The translations under genes and the position numbers were made by a program. A model generated the notes under the pieces. It saw nothing but the letters and a program-made list of their open reading frames with translations, had not been told where the DNA came from and did not search any database. A stretch of DNA of 38,623 nucleotides from Verrucomicrobiota bacterium (GTDB taxonomy: Bacteria; Verrucomicrobiota; Verrucomicrobiia; Verrucomicrobiales; Akkermansiaceae). The stretch is from assembly GCA_004293285.1 (NCBI GenBank), contig RDYF01000087.1, positions 1 through 38,623 of the forward strand. Direction: 5' to 3'. This document shows positions 10,074 through 19,187 of this stretch, one piece after another; the first letter of the stretch is position 1; every line of letters starts with the position of its first letter.

Positions 10074-11360
10074 TCAGAGAGCGGGATGTGGGATGGCCGA
10101 GTAGAAACCAGCGAGGTATTGTTTGCGGAAATTGTGCACATTACGCAGATCCTCGCCGTCATTTTTGAATTCGGCAAGGCGGCGCACGATGGTGCCATTA
10201 GCAACAGTCTTTCGCACTAGCGCAATTTCCGACAGGCGAAGCACGGAGTCGTCGAGAATGTCGGTATTGTGCGTAGTGAAAATCAACTGCGCTCCCGTGG
10301 CATTGTGTCTGCGGTTCTTGTAGAGTGAAAGGATTTCTCTCAGCAGCAGCGCATGCAAAGAGCATTCCAGTTCGTCCACCACAAAGACTCCACCCACTTT
10401 CAACGAATAGAGGATCAGGCCAACTAAGCCAGCGAGGCGTTGCGTACCAGCTGATTCGGTTTTGACGAAATTGAGATAAACGGGATTTCCCGTGACGTCC
10501 ATTCGGATGGAGTGAATGAGAGGTTCTGTTCGTATTTTGATGTTTTGATCAAGGCCTGAATCACTCTTCCTAATCAGGTATGTAGAGACAACCGACTGAT
10601 CCTCTGCAAAGTCAATTTTTTGAATATCAATGTCCAAACGACGGATAACTTCTGTGATTTCTTTCAGTGCGGCATCTTCATTAAAATTCATCGCCTGCGC
10701 TAAAAATTCTATGGAAGCTTTCAGCGGAACTGTGTGCTCATTATCAAGAATCTGAATTTTCTTTAGAAAGAAATCGTGCGCAGTTTTCAAATCTGCATGC
10801 AGTCCAGCATAAGATTCCCCAATACGACTGAGGAACAATCTGTTTTGTCGCCCTTCGCCATCCGAGCATTCTACACGCAGAATATCTGTCAACTTTAGCT
10901 GATCGTAGCTTTTGTTAATGATTTTGTGGAAGGGAAACAACAGCCCAGCTTTGATCTCATACAATACATCACCATTTTTACTAAGCCGTTCCGACTTGAT
11001 TTCAAAGCAATCAAAGCAGATACGATACTCAAAAAGGGTATCTTCATAAGTAAACTCAAGGCGAAACTGGGTATCGGCGTACTTTCGATAGAGCTCATTC
11101 GGTTCGTAAACATCTTTGGGCTTCGCTCCATTCAATACCATCTGATCCAAGGCTTTGAGCGCTTTGATAATATTGGTTTTGCCCGAAGCATTTGCGCCGA
11201 AGAAAGCAAGACAAGGAACGACACGCTTTCCTCCCTTTTTAAAAAAAGGCATCACTTCCGCCTCTTTGTAGCCGTTTGGGGCCTTGCCCTCGGCATAAGT
11301 AAAGTCGAGGGTCAGGTCGAGAATCGACCGGAAATTTTGGATATGGAACGAAGTGATCAT
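10074..11360 (-). CDS. RloA-like AAA15 ATPase (OLD/RecF-like)
   Basis: From the chosen start this is a 428-residue ATPase of the AAA15/AbiEii-like group. It begins MITSFHIQNFRSI, the usual first strand of this family, which is why the start is placed here even though the open frame continues about 100 codons further upstream, antisense-free but overlapping the helicase gene. Walker A GANASGKT spans about 55-62, Walker B VFVVDELECSLH sits near 325-336, and an H-loop TTHN lies near 362-365. It precedes an RloB-like gene by 6 nt, matching the RloA/RloB pairing. The likely role is a sensor ATPase that controls the RloB-like effector. The gap from the upstream helicase stop is 73 nt. Codons here are visibly AT-richer than in the helicase. 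Confidence 0.8.
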   Translation of the reverse strand: MITSFHIQNFRSILDLTLDFTYAEGKAPNGYKEAEVMPFFKKGGKRVVPCLAFFGANASGKTNIIKALKALDQMVLNGAKPKDVYEPNELYRKYADTQFRLEFTYEDTLFEYRICFDCFEIKSERLSKNGDVLYEIKAGLLFPFHKIINKSYDQLKLTDILRVECSDGEGRQNRLFLSRIGESYAGLHADLKTAHDFFLKKIQILDNEHTVPLKASIEFLAQAMNFNEDAALKEITEVIRRLDIDIQKIDFAEDQSVVSTYLIRKSDSGLDQNIKIRTEPLIHSIRMDVTGNPVYLNFVKTESAGTQRLAGLVGLILYSLKVGGVFVVDELECSLHALLLREILSLYKNRRHNATGAQLIFTTHNTDILDDSVLRLSEIALVRKTVANGTIVRRLAEFKNDGEDLRNVHNFRKQYLAGFYSAIPHPAL

Positions 11361-11433
11361 GATATTTCGGCGTTTTTGGCCTGACCAGGTTACCTCAGCG
11401 CCCAAAAATGGCAATGATAAACATTTTTTTTGC

Positions 11434-14400
11434 TCATCTTTTGGTGACTGATTCGGTGATGCACGCCTGGGCAAGCAATGTCTGCAGATCGTAGTTGACT
11501 GAGCAAACGCCCCAACCTGGTTCTTCTTTAAATGGATGCTGCAGATAATACGGTCCTTCAACTGAATCGTCCTCGCCAACCAGCACAATGGCGAGGTGGT
11601 ATTTATCGCCCTGGTTCCAGCTATGGAAAATCTCGTTTTTCGTAACGGTAATGGTCGTAGCACCTTTGACACGTCCTTTCACCTCAATGTGTCGGGAAAC
11701 AGGCACGGGGCCATCCGATGACGGAAGGTAGGCGGTGAGATCCCATCCACATTTTTGCGCGGAGACATCGACGACCCGGCATCCTCGCGCCTCTTCCGCC
11801 GCACGCACCGCATTCATGGCAAGCATTTCAATGCGGGAGCGCGCCAACGGGTCTGCCGAAAATGCTGCTACAGCAGAATTCTCGGGAGTTTCTCCTCTGA
11901 GCTTTTTCATAAGGCCCTGAGGAATGACCAGAGCGCCACCAAGCACAATCGGCGTGCCATTGGTCACGTGACGCATGGACTGGAGTTCACGCTTCCGATT
12001 TTCCAGGCGTCCGTTGAGGTCGTTGATGGTGCGCTGGATATTGTCCAGATTCAGCCTGACATCTTTTCCTGCTTCCTGATCCTCTTTGAGTCGGACCCAG
12101 CGATCCGACCAGTAGGAAATTTCCTTCGTTAATCGGGCATGAACTGCGGCAAGCGTTTTGTCCACGTGGGCAATGCGGCGATCGGCCACCTCGCTGAAAT
12201 GCTCCGGCACCAAGGTTGATGCGGCAAGAGCCAAAGCGCGATGCTCCTGATCGGCTTGGAGCCAGTCAGACTGCAGGAGTTCTTCACAAAGCGGCTTATC
12301 CTCTGCCGCAAGTGGTTCATAATCAAGATGAGGAGCCCAGCCGGCGAAGCTAGCCTTGCCATCTGAGGTGACACGGACGAACTGCAAGCGTTTTGACAGC
12401 ACCGTGCCGTCACCTGATTTGATTTCGTGCGTGATGAGAAAAAGAAGTGATGCATCCCATCCCTCGTCCGCAGAATCGACCAAGATCGCTCCCTGTCGCA
12501 TCAGATTGCTATGCTGCTCCAGAATCAGATCGCTGACTGCGAGCATGAGCGGATGGCCGGGATGAATCATCTGTGCGAAAGGAAGATTCGGCCGATCCAG
12601 AGGCTGGACTGCCTCCTTGGTAAAACACACACGCTCATAACGCCGCAGCACGGGAGCCAGTTCTCTGCGATTGCGTCCGCTGATCTGCCGATCCCTTTCA
12701 CGAATCAATGAGGGCACGTGCGTGATCTCAAATCGGCCGGCTTCCCGGGGATACATGGTGCCATTGAGACTCTCAAAGGCCTTGGTAAAGAAGGAACGAA
12801 CAAAGAAGGGTTGCAGGCGTCGTGCCTCGGCGATTTCCATCTGCTCTTTCACGGCGAAAAGACGCTCCTGACTCATCGTTTCCTGGGCGAGAGCATTGCG
12901 TTCCAGCAATTCTTTGATGTGATCGGTATCCAGCGCATGGTCGATACTTCTCAGTCGCTCGGCATGCCGTTCGGGCTGATCATTGTAGCGGATGGCATCC
13001 AGCAAAAGATCCTTCAGGCTACGCTCCTCGAAGACTTCGCCGAGAATGTCGAATACACGTCCGTTGAATGCCTCGTTGATGGTTTCGAGTTTTGTCAGGA
13101 GACGGTGATATACCTCGCCCTCCCGTGTCTCCTTGGCGACCAGGTTCCACAGATGACAGACCTGCTGTTGACCGATCCGGTGAATACGGCCAAAGCGCTG
13201 TTCCAATCGATTCGGATTCCAGGGAAGGTCATAATTGACCATGAGATTGGCATTCTGCAGGTTCACACCCTCACCCGCGGCATCGGTAGCCAAGAGGATG
13301 CGAACCTCTGGATCAGATCGGAACATTTCCTGCCGTTTGCGCCGCTCATCCCTATGGACGCCACCGTGAATAGTCGTAATCGCCGCAGGCGTGCCCAGCA
13401 CTCCGGTAATTCTGCGTTCCAGATAATTCAGTGTGTCTTTGTGCTCGGTGAAAACAATCATTTTGCGCTGCCGTCCCTCAGAATCGCGCATGAGAGGATT
13501 GTTTTGGAGAATCTGTGACAGCTCGTCCCATTTCCGGTCTTGCTCTGAATCGACAACAGCTCTCGCCTGCGCGACCAAATCAGCAAGAATGATGATTTCC
13601 GCTTCGAGTTCAGCGATGGTTTCCGCAGCGGTGGCAGTATCCACCAGTTTTTCTTCGAGATCTTCTTGCTCGGCAGCAGTCAAATCATCGTCATCTTCGG
13701 GCGGAGCTTCTAGCGTCTGTGACTGAAACTGCTGCCCTCTCGACAAAAGTTTTTCCTGTTGCAGTCGATTTTCCAACCGCTCTTTGCGGCGCTTCAGCGA
13801 TTGATAGATGGCCTCTGGGCTAGACGCCAGTCGGCGCTGGAGTGCCGTCAGAGCAAAGCCGACAGAGCCCTTGCGCGCTCCGCTGAGGGCATCGGCCTTG
13901 CCCATTTCTGTTTTCACGTAGGAAGTTACTGCTTCATAGAGCGATGCCTCGATTTCTGAGAGTTTGTAATTGGCCGTGTAAGCCCGGCGCTCGGGAAACA
14001 AGCGTGTGCCATCGAAGCGAAGCATTTCCTCTTTCACCATTCTGCGCATCAAGTCACTCGCATCTGCTTTGTGAACGCCATCGACCTCGCGGAATTTTCC
14101 GTAGAATCTGTCGGAATCGAGAAGTGAGAGGAATAATTGAAAATCCTCCTCTTTGCCATTGTGTGGTGTGGCAGACATCAGAAGCAGATGCCTGGTTCTG
14201 GCACCAAGCTTTTCGGCAAAGATGAATCGACTCGTCTTCTTAATTTCGTTGCCGAAAAAGTGGGCAGAGAGTTTATGAGCCTCGTCAAAAATCACCAAGT
14301 CCCAGGATGCAGCGAGAATTTTTTCCTGAAGTTCCTCATTGCGTGACATCTGGTCGAGCCGAACGATCAAATGATCAAGATCCTCGAATGGATTACCAGT

Positions 14401-14970
14401 AGGCGTGGCTGCTTCGAGCGCATAGGAAAACACATGAAACTGAAGGCCGAATTTTTCAAAAAGCTCATCGCGCCATTGTTCCACCAGACTACCCGGCGCT
14501 ACGACTAAGATTCGGCGAGAATCGGCTCTCATGATCAATTCGCGAATGTAGAGGCCCGCCATGATGGTTTTCCCCGCACCTGGATCGTCGGCCAAGACAA
14601 AGCGCAAAGGCTGACGTGGGAGCATCGATTCATAAACGGCAGTAATTTGGTGAGGTAGAGGCTCAACATTAGAGGTGTGCACTGCCATCATGGGATCGAA
14701 AAGAAATGCCAAGTCGATACGCTTCGCCTCAACAGCCAACTTAAATGCCTCCCCATCACCATCAAAAGACCATGGCCGCTCCTTGCGGGCAACTTCGAGC
14801 GCTTGTTCATCCGACCTGCAGATGAGGCGCTCCCTCAAGTCACCGCTGGGCGTTTTGTAAATCACCTGAATAGCTTCCTTGCCCATCGGCACTACCGCAA
14901 CTACAGTAGAAATGGCTGATGGTTCAAGTCCAGCAATAGCCAAACCAGGAATTATGTTTTCGATTCGCAT
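11434..14970 (-). CDS. SNF2-family helicase with C-terminal DUF3883 domain (DrmD-like)
   Basis: This is a 1178-residue superfamily 2 DNA translocase. The first lobe shows the Q-region PLPHQ (104-108), Walker A DDPGAGKT (128-135), DEAH (229-232) and SATPHNGKE. The second lobe shows [11 protein letters not shown] and the arginine-finger motif [11 protein letters not shown] long helical region follows. The last 120 residues carry a DUF3883-type domain (GWDLTAY, then IEVKGRV), which has a nuclease-like D...E-x-K core. The architecture resembles the SNF2 helicase of class 1 DISARM. It is the first gene of the leftward operon, with about 500 bp of gene-free sequence upstream that should contain the operon promoter. 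The likely role is ATP-driven translocation on invading DNA; the DUF3883 function is not established. Confidence 0.88.
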   Translation of the reverse strand: MRIENIIPGLAIAGLEPSAISTVVAVVPMGKEAIQVIYKTPSGDLRERLICRSDEQALEVARKERPWSFDGDGEAFKLAVEAKRIDLAFLFDPMMAVHTSNVEPLPHQITAVYESMLPRQPLRFVLADDPGAGKTIMAGLYIRELIMRADSRRILVVAPGSLVEQWRDELFEKFGLQFHVFSYALEAATPTGNPFEDLDHLIVRLDQMSRNEELQEKILAASWDLVIFDEAHKLSAHFFGNEIKKTSRFIFAEKLGARTRHLLLMSATPHNGKEEDFQLFLSLLDSDRFYGKFREVDGVHKADASDLMRRMVKEEMLRFDGTRLFPERRAYTANYKLSEIEASLYEAVTSYVKTEMGKADALSGARKGSVGFALTALQRRLASSPEAIYQSLKRRKERLENRLQQEKLLSRGQQFQSQTLEAPPEDDDDLTAAEQEDLEEKLVDTATAAETIAELEAEIIILADLVAQARAVVDSEQDRKWDELSQILQNNPLMRDSEGRQRKMIVFTEHKDTLNYLERRITGVLGTPAAITTIHGGVHRDERRKRQEMFRSDPEVRILLATDAAGEGVNLQNANLMVNYDLPWNPNRLEQRFGRIHRIGQQQVCHLWNLVAKETREGEVYHRLLTKLETINEAFNGRVFDILGEVFEERSLKDLLLDAIRYNDQPERHAERLRSIDHALDTDHIKELLERNALAQETMSQERLFAVKEQMEIAEARRLQPFFVRSFFTKAFESLNGTMYPREAGRFEITHVPSLIRERDRQISGRNRRELAPVLRRYERVCFTKEAVQPLDRPNLPFAQMIHPGHPLMLAVSDLILEQHSNLMRQGAILVDSADEGWDASLLFLITHEIKSGDGTVLSKRLQFVRVTSDGKASFAGWAPHLDYEPLAAEDKPLCEELLQSDWLQADQEHRALALAASTLVPEHFSEVADRRIAHVDKTLAAVHARLTKEISYWSDRWVRLKEDQEAGKDVRLNLDNIQRTINDLNGRLENRKRELQSMRHVTNGTPIVLGGALVIPQGLMKKLRGETPENSAVAAFSADPLARSRIEMLAMNAVRAAEEARGCRVVDVSAQKCGWDLTAYLPSSDGPVPVSRHIEVKGRVKGATTITVTKNEIFHSWNQGDKYHLAIVLVGEDDSVEGPYYLQHPFKEEPGWGVCSVNYDLQTLLAQACITESVTKR

Positions 14971-15467
14971 TGATAAAGGCGCAAAAAGCTAAAATTATCG
15001 ATCAGTGGATTGCAAGACTATTCCATTTATGAAGATTAATTTTATTCTTATCCTGTTTGTAAAATTCAGGAGTGCTGCTTCGCCCGACTACCACCAGAGT
15101 CATCAAGTCCGGTTGCCTAGGCGCACGGGCTAAAATCGCCAGCCAGAGGGAGGTCGCAGCAGAGATAACGAACATTTTTGCCAGAGATACCAGAGCTATG
15201 ACAAAAATGCGATAGGGCATCTGTTGATCAGTTCCACAGGCCTAACCGCCTTCAAGCATGCAACATTTCAACTCGTATCTTCCAGTAGCATCAATCCCCG
15301 CCCTCCCCTGCCCTTCCCGCGAGGCGCCACGTAAGTTAGGAGCGTTCCTCGCGATCATCAGTACCCGCGAAGAATAATTTCCGAAAAAAGGCAAAAATAG
15401 ATTTGACAGTGTAGGCACTTTTGAGCTAGTTTCTCGCCCCGCGCTGAAAGGCGCAACTAATGGTAAC
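14971..15467. other. Gene-free spacer between defence operon and tRNA-fMet
   Basis: This stretch of about 500 bases separates the first defence gene from the tRNA. It must hold the operon promoter on the minus strand; a GATAAT-like -10 is visible near 14985-14995, but no convincing -35. A short plus-strand frame without an ATG (about 15063-15215) encodes a plausible helix-rich peptide (KIASQREVAAEITNIFARD) that could be the tail of a lost gene. The tRNA promoter lies at its right end. No insertion sequence or direct repeat of the tRNA end was seen. Confidence 0.5.
15403..15431 (+). promoter_or_regulatory. Promoter of tRNA-fMet
   Basis: A perfect -35 hexamer TTGACA (15403-15408) is followed by a 17-nt spacer and CTAGTT (15426-15431) as -10. 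The predicted transcription start falls about 30 nt before the tRNA 5' end, a normal leader length. The -10 is weak, but position and spacing fit well. Confidence 0.6.
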
Positions 15468-15544
<77 letters not shown>

Positions 15545-15559
15545 AAATCAACCCTTAAG

Positions 15560-15583
15560 CCTCAACGGTTTGAGGGTTTTTTT
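15560..15583 (+). terminator. Intrinsic terminator after tRNA-fMet
   Basis: A perfect 6-bp stem CCTCAA/TTGAGG closes a CGGT loop and is followed by a run of seven T. It starts 15 nt after the tRNA CCA end. Confidence 0.85.
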
Positions 15584-15746
15584 GTGAACTATTCCTCAGG
15601 GGTTTGAACACTTCGTGGAAGCCATCTCTTTTGACCCAGGATCACAAGCTGATTACGAAAAACGCCTCTGTTGCTAGGCCGGATCTGGGATTTCTGATGG
15701 GAGCGCCCTGCTCGATGGCGAGGTGCTTTATCTGCCAAGTCGACGC

Positions 15747-15782
15747 AAAAAAGGCCGACTGCGTCTTGCGCAATCGGCCTTT
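15747..15782 (-). terminator. Intrinsic terminator of the rpoA-rplQ operon
   Basis: Read on the minus strand, AAAGGCCGA pairs with TCGGCCTTT around an inner TGCG/CGCA stem, and six T follow directly. It lies 25 nt beyond the TAA at 15807-15809, where the shifted rplQ frame ends. This shows where transcription, and so the original gene, should stop. Confidence 0.88.
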
Positions 15783-15806
15783 GAAGAATGATTGAATCGG
15801 TAATGC

Positions 15807-16164
15807 TTACGCTTCTGCGGTCGCAGCGGCCTCTGATAGGAGCGGCATCGGTCATACGAGCACCGAGCTTGGTGATGCGGCAATAGCCACCGGGACGCGA
15901 AGCGGCTGCGGGAGCCACTTCGGCGAACAATTTTTGCACCACATCTTTTTGGCGCAGGAATGCGATGGCCTGACGGCGAGCGTGAAGGTCACCACTCTTA
16001 CCAAGAGTGACCATCTTCTCTGCCACAGGGCGCAGTGCTTTCGCCTTGCCGAGGGTGGTTTTGATACGTCCGTGCTCGATCAGGCTGCAAGCCAGATTTG
16101 CGAGCAAGGAACGGCGATGCGCTGCGGTGCGCTTAAGTTTGGATTTACTGCTACGATGTCTCAT
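15807..16164 (-). CDS. rplQ: 50S ribosomal protein L17, with frame break near its C-terminus
   Basis: L17 is a structural protein of the large ribosomal subunit. The first 105 or so residues are a good L17: MRHR start, [36 protein letters not shown] and [12 protein letters not shown] up to DAAPI. The last beta strand of the family (usually like MAIIELV) is then missing, and the open frame runs on into unrelated sequence as far as 15589, through the operon terminator. In the next frame an Ala/Glu-rich tail (EAAATAEA) and a TAA stop occur at once, 25 nt before the terminator. The end is therefore placed there. A small out-of-frame loss near 15834 explains the data. In a single-copy essential gene a sequence or assembly error is the likeliest cause. 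It follows rpoA by 43 nt. Confidence 0.85.
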
Positions 16165-16207
16165 CGGAAATGTTCTTTCTAGTTAGGGATCAGGAATTGG
16201 GAATGGT

Positions 16208-17251
16208 TTAGTCGTCAAGGTTCTGTGCAATCAAGTCAGCAAGACCCACTTGAGATTCGTCGTCGGAACCAAGGCGTGGTGCACGGAAGGCAACAGATGG
16301 ACCCGAGTAAAGCGATGGATCGATGTTGATTTCGTTGAGCGACTTCTTACCGAAGTTGCGATACTTCAGCATTTCTGCTTCGCTCTTCGTGGCCAACTGA
16401 CCAACGGTGGTGATATTGGCATTGTTGAGGCAGTTCGCCGCGCGGACGGAAAGCTCGATCTCGTTCACGCTCATGCCGAGAAGTTTCTTCAGAGCAGCGT
16501 TTTCTTCCGTCGACTCCGCTGGAGCGGCGTCGAAGTTCACCAACTTGTCGTCGTAGTTCACGAAGACATCGAGGTGGTGGCGGAGGATCGCAGAAGCTTG
16601 GAGCAATGCGTCTTGAGGAGTGATGCGACCATCGGTCCAGATGTCGAGAATGAGCTCATCGAAGTCCGTCATTTGACCCACGCGAGTGGTGTCAACGGCA
16701 TACTTCACACGAGTGACGGGCGAGAAAATCGAGTCAATTGCGATCACGCCGATCGCTTGATCTTTGCGCTTGTTTTCTTCACCGGTGGAGAAGCCACGGC
16801 CCACGCGAACTTCAAATTCGCAATCGAACTTCACCTTGCGGTCGAGGGTGCAGATCAGTTGATCTTTGTTCACCACTTCATACATATTGTCCTCAATGAT
16901 GTCGCCTGCGGTGACAATGCCATCGCGCTCCACCGAGATTTTCAAGATGCGAGGCTCTTTGTCGTGATGCAAAAACTTTACTTTCTTCAAGTTCAAGATG
17001 ATGTCAGTCACATCTTCCACCACGCCAGGGAGGCTGGAAAACTCATGCATCACACCGGCGATGCGCACGGAAGTGATGGAGGCACCCTCGAGAGAGCCGA
17101 GCAAAACGCGGCGCAGGGAGTTGCCGAGAGTGTGACCATAACCGCGCTCGAAAGGACCAGCGACGAACTGGGCATAGACATCGCGACCGAGTTGCTTCAC
17201 TTTTTTGGTATCTTGTACTTCTTCAGTTTCAGTAGACATAGTGGTTATCAT
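16208..17251 (-). CDS. rpoA: DNA-directed RNA polymerase subunit alpha
   Basis: The alpha subunit (347 residues as read) scaffolds RNA polymerase assembly. The N-terminal domain has the dimerisation core GPFERGYGHTLGNSLRRVLL (residues 32-51). The C-terminal domain is recognised by ELSVRAANCLNNANI and YRNFGKKSLNEI. Two short conserved blocks seem absent. Between LGR (23) and DVYAQ (24) a stretch like FEMPKRLxKDE is expected. After NEI (308) the final helix containing MGLSLGM is missing, and the chain goes straight to NIDPSLY. Both losses keep the frame. The start is uncertain between this ATG and another 12 nt downstream (MSTETEEV). It is the first gene of a two-gene operon with rplQ. Confidence 0.93.
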   Translation of the reverse strand: MITTMSTETEEVQDTKKVKQLGRDVYAQFVAGPFERGYGHTLGNSLRRVLLGSLEGASITSVRIAGVMHEFSSLPGVVEDVTDIILNLKKVKFLHHDKEPRILKISVERDGIVTAGDIIEDNMYEVVNKDQLICTLDRKVKFDCEFEVRVGRGFSTGEENKRKDQAIGVIAIDSIFSPVTRVKYAVDTTRVGQMTDFDELILDIWTDGRITPQDALLQASAILRHHLDVFVNYDDKLVNFDAAPAESTEENAALKKLLGMSVNEIELSVRAANCLNNANITTVGQLATKSEAEMLKYRNFGKKSLNEINIDPSLYSGPSVAFRAPRLGSDDESQVGLADLIAQNLDD

Positions 17252-17502
17252 TGAGCCGGGTTACCCTCTCGGTGCGAGCATGACTACACTCAAGAAGAGC
17301 ATAGCAGAGAGGACCTACGGCAATTTTGATGCGCTCACGGGAGGGCGAATGAACGGCATTACCAACAAAAATGCAATTGATTTTTTCAATTTTTTCCAAT
17401 CTGGCAGAATTGTGGCGAAAAAAGAATTGTTAATAATGCTCATTTATTCATTGAAGACCAGTGGATTTGCGCTATTTTCCCAATCGCAACCCATGCAATC
17501 CC

Positions 17503-17775
17503 ATGAGTAACTATAAATCCAAGAAAAACCTAACCCGTTTCACGTATGAAAATTCCGCCTTCCTCGGTTGGCGGCTTTACATCACCCGAAAAGGGAAATC
17601 CTTTGTGAAGTATTTCTCTGATCGCCAATACGGAGGCCCGAAAGAATCGCTTGCCGCTGCTGAAGCTGCCTTGAATGAACTGAAAGAAGTTCTTACAAAA
17701 GCCAAGCTGGTGGATGGTAAGTTTTCCGACACCACTGTGAAAAAGGGCATGAAAATCCTCAAACCTAAAAAGTAA
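17503..17775 (+). CDS. Small AP2-like DNA-binding protein
   Basis: This is a 90-residue basic protein. Its centre, GWRLYITRKGKSFVKYFSD followed by a YGG and a helix (SLAAAEAALNELKEVL), has the three-strand plus helix layout of AP2/integrase-type DNA-binding domains. The ends are lysine-rich. The ATG was chosen because the reading MSNYKSKKNLTRF leads directly into the domain; a GTG 14 codons upstream is in frame but less likely. It is divergent from rpoA, with about 250 nt between them. It may be a nucleoid-associated or regulatory protein; the role is unknown. Confidence 0.65.
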   Translation: MSNYKSKKNLTRFTYENSAFLGWRLYITRKGKSFVKYFSDRQYGGPKESLAAAEAALNELKEVLTKAKLVDGKFSDTTVKKGMKILKPKK

Positions 17776-17833
17776 TCGACCGCGGATAAAGTTTTGCTTG
17801 CGCAGTGCTCGATCCTCGCTTTGATGATTCTGC

Positions 17834-19187
17834 GTGAGCCAAACACACTCCATCGGTCTTTACTGGTATCGCCGAGATCTTCGGATTTCCGATAACCTGA
17901 TCCTGCAAACCGCTTCGCAGTCATGCCAAGCGGTTTTGCCTTGTTACGTCGTATCCACTTGGGAGAAGTCGCACTCGTGGACGGGACCGAACCGTCAGCA
18001 ATTTCTCTGCGACTGCTTGCGCTCGCTCGATGCCAATCTGCGTTCGATCGGCAGTCGACTCGTCATTCGCCATGGTCGTGCCGTGGAAGTGCTGCGTCAA
18101 CTGCTGATCGAGACAAGAGCCACGGCTCTCTATTTCCAGAAAGACCCCGATCCTTTTGGAAAATCCACAGAGCAAGAGGTCGCAGCCATGTGTCAGGAAA
18201 TGGGTGTCGAGGTCATCGCCATCCACGACGTCAGTCTCCACTCGCCCGAGGAAATCCTGACCGGAGGAGGGCAGCCCTACCGCGTCTACACACCGTATTC
18301 GAAAAACTGGCTCGCTCAACCCAAGCACAAACCTGTTGCTACCCTGACCCATCTTTCCACGCCTAGCACCCCGGCATCGGATCCGCTCCCCACCCTAGAA
18401 ACATGGGGGCTGCATCCAAGCGGGGCAGAGATTTTGCCTGCGGGAGAAAAAGCCGCTCGTCAGCGTTTCCGTCAGGCACTGCAAGAACGAATTGCGCACT
18501 ACGGCGAGCGTCGCGATCTCCCCGCGCTGGCTGGCACCACACGCATCAGCCAAGATCTCCGCTGGGGACTGCTGTCGATTCGCAGCATTTACGCGGCAAC
18601 GACCCAAGCGATGGAACAAGCCCCCGCGGCTCAGCGTGAAAATTTTCACATCTACCTCAAAGAACTCGCTTGGCGGGAATTTTATGGCGTGGGATCAGCC
18701 CGATGAAAAACTCACGGCTTGGCAGCAAGGAAAAACGGGATTTCCCATTGTCGATGCCGGCATGCGCGAGTTGCTTGCCACCGGTCACATGCACAATCGC
18801 GTGCGCATGATTGTCGCAATGTTTCTCACCAAAGACCTTCACTACGACTGGCGCTTGGGAGAAAGCTGGTTCATGCAGCATTTGATCGATGGAGAAATCG
18901 CCTCGAATAATGGTGGATGGCAGTGGTCGGCCGGCACGGGAGCCGATGCAGCGCCGTATTTTCGCATCCAAAACCCATGGTCGCAAACGCAGCGCTTTGA
19001 TCCCCAGGGCATCTACATCAAACGCTGGGTGCCAGAATTGGCCCAGGTGCCCGCCAAATTGCTCCAAGCCCCTCCGCCTCCAGGGCGATCGATTGCAGCG
19101 GGTTACCCTACACCGATCGTCGATCACGATACCGAGCGCAAACGCACACTCGCGTTTTTTCAACAGCACAAAGAACGCCAATCATAG
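17834..19187 (+). pseudogene. phr: Deoxyribodipyrimidine photolyase / cryptochrome, frame broken
   Basis: This gene encodes a FAD-dependent DNA photolyase that repairs UV-induced pyrimidine dimers. The first 285 codons, from a GTG start (SIGLYWYRRDLRISDN), cover the antenna-binding Rossmann domain and the start of the FAD domain (ELAWREFY). At about 18685 the frame changes and the protein continues as AWDQPDEKLTAWQQGKTGFPIVDAGMREL, NGGWQWSAGTG and FDPQGIYIKRWVPEL, all standard FAD-domain motifs, to a TAG stop. Around 20-25 residues that normally lie between the WREFY and the AW..G.TG motifs are absent, so the break is a loss of roughly 65-70 nt and not a single-base slip. As written the product would end at VGSAR and be inactive. 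The 3' end overlaps birA tail to tail by 6 nt. Confidence 0.85.

Noticed and set aside
12718..13518. Plus-strand open frame of 266 codons
   Set aside because: It is antisense to the helicase gene, which has clear motifs across the same region.
280..14970. Calling the operon DISARM
   Set aside because: Only a DrmD-like helicase and an adenine-type methylase fit; the core proteins DrmA, DrmB and DrmC are absent from the window.
15002..15220. Minus-strand frame of 72 codons with hydrophobic start
   Set aside because: No start signal or family resemblance; the hydrophobic look comes from reading the complement of a more protein-like plus-strand frame.
16250..17254. Long plus-strand open frame of 334 codons
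   Set aside because: It lies exactly antisense to rpoA, which is unmistakable on the other strand; it has no recognisable product.
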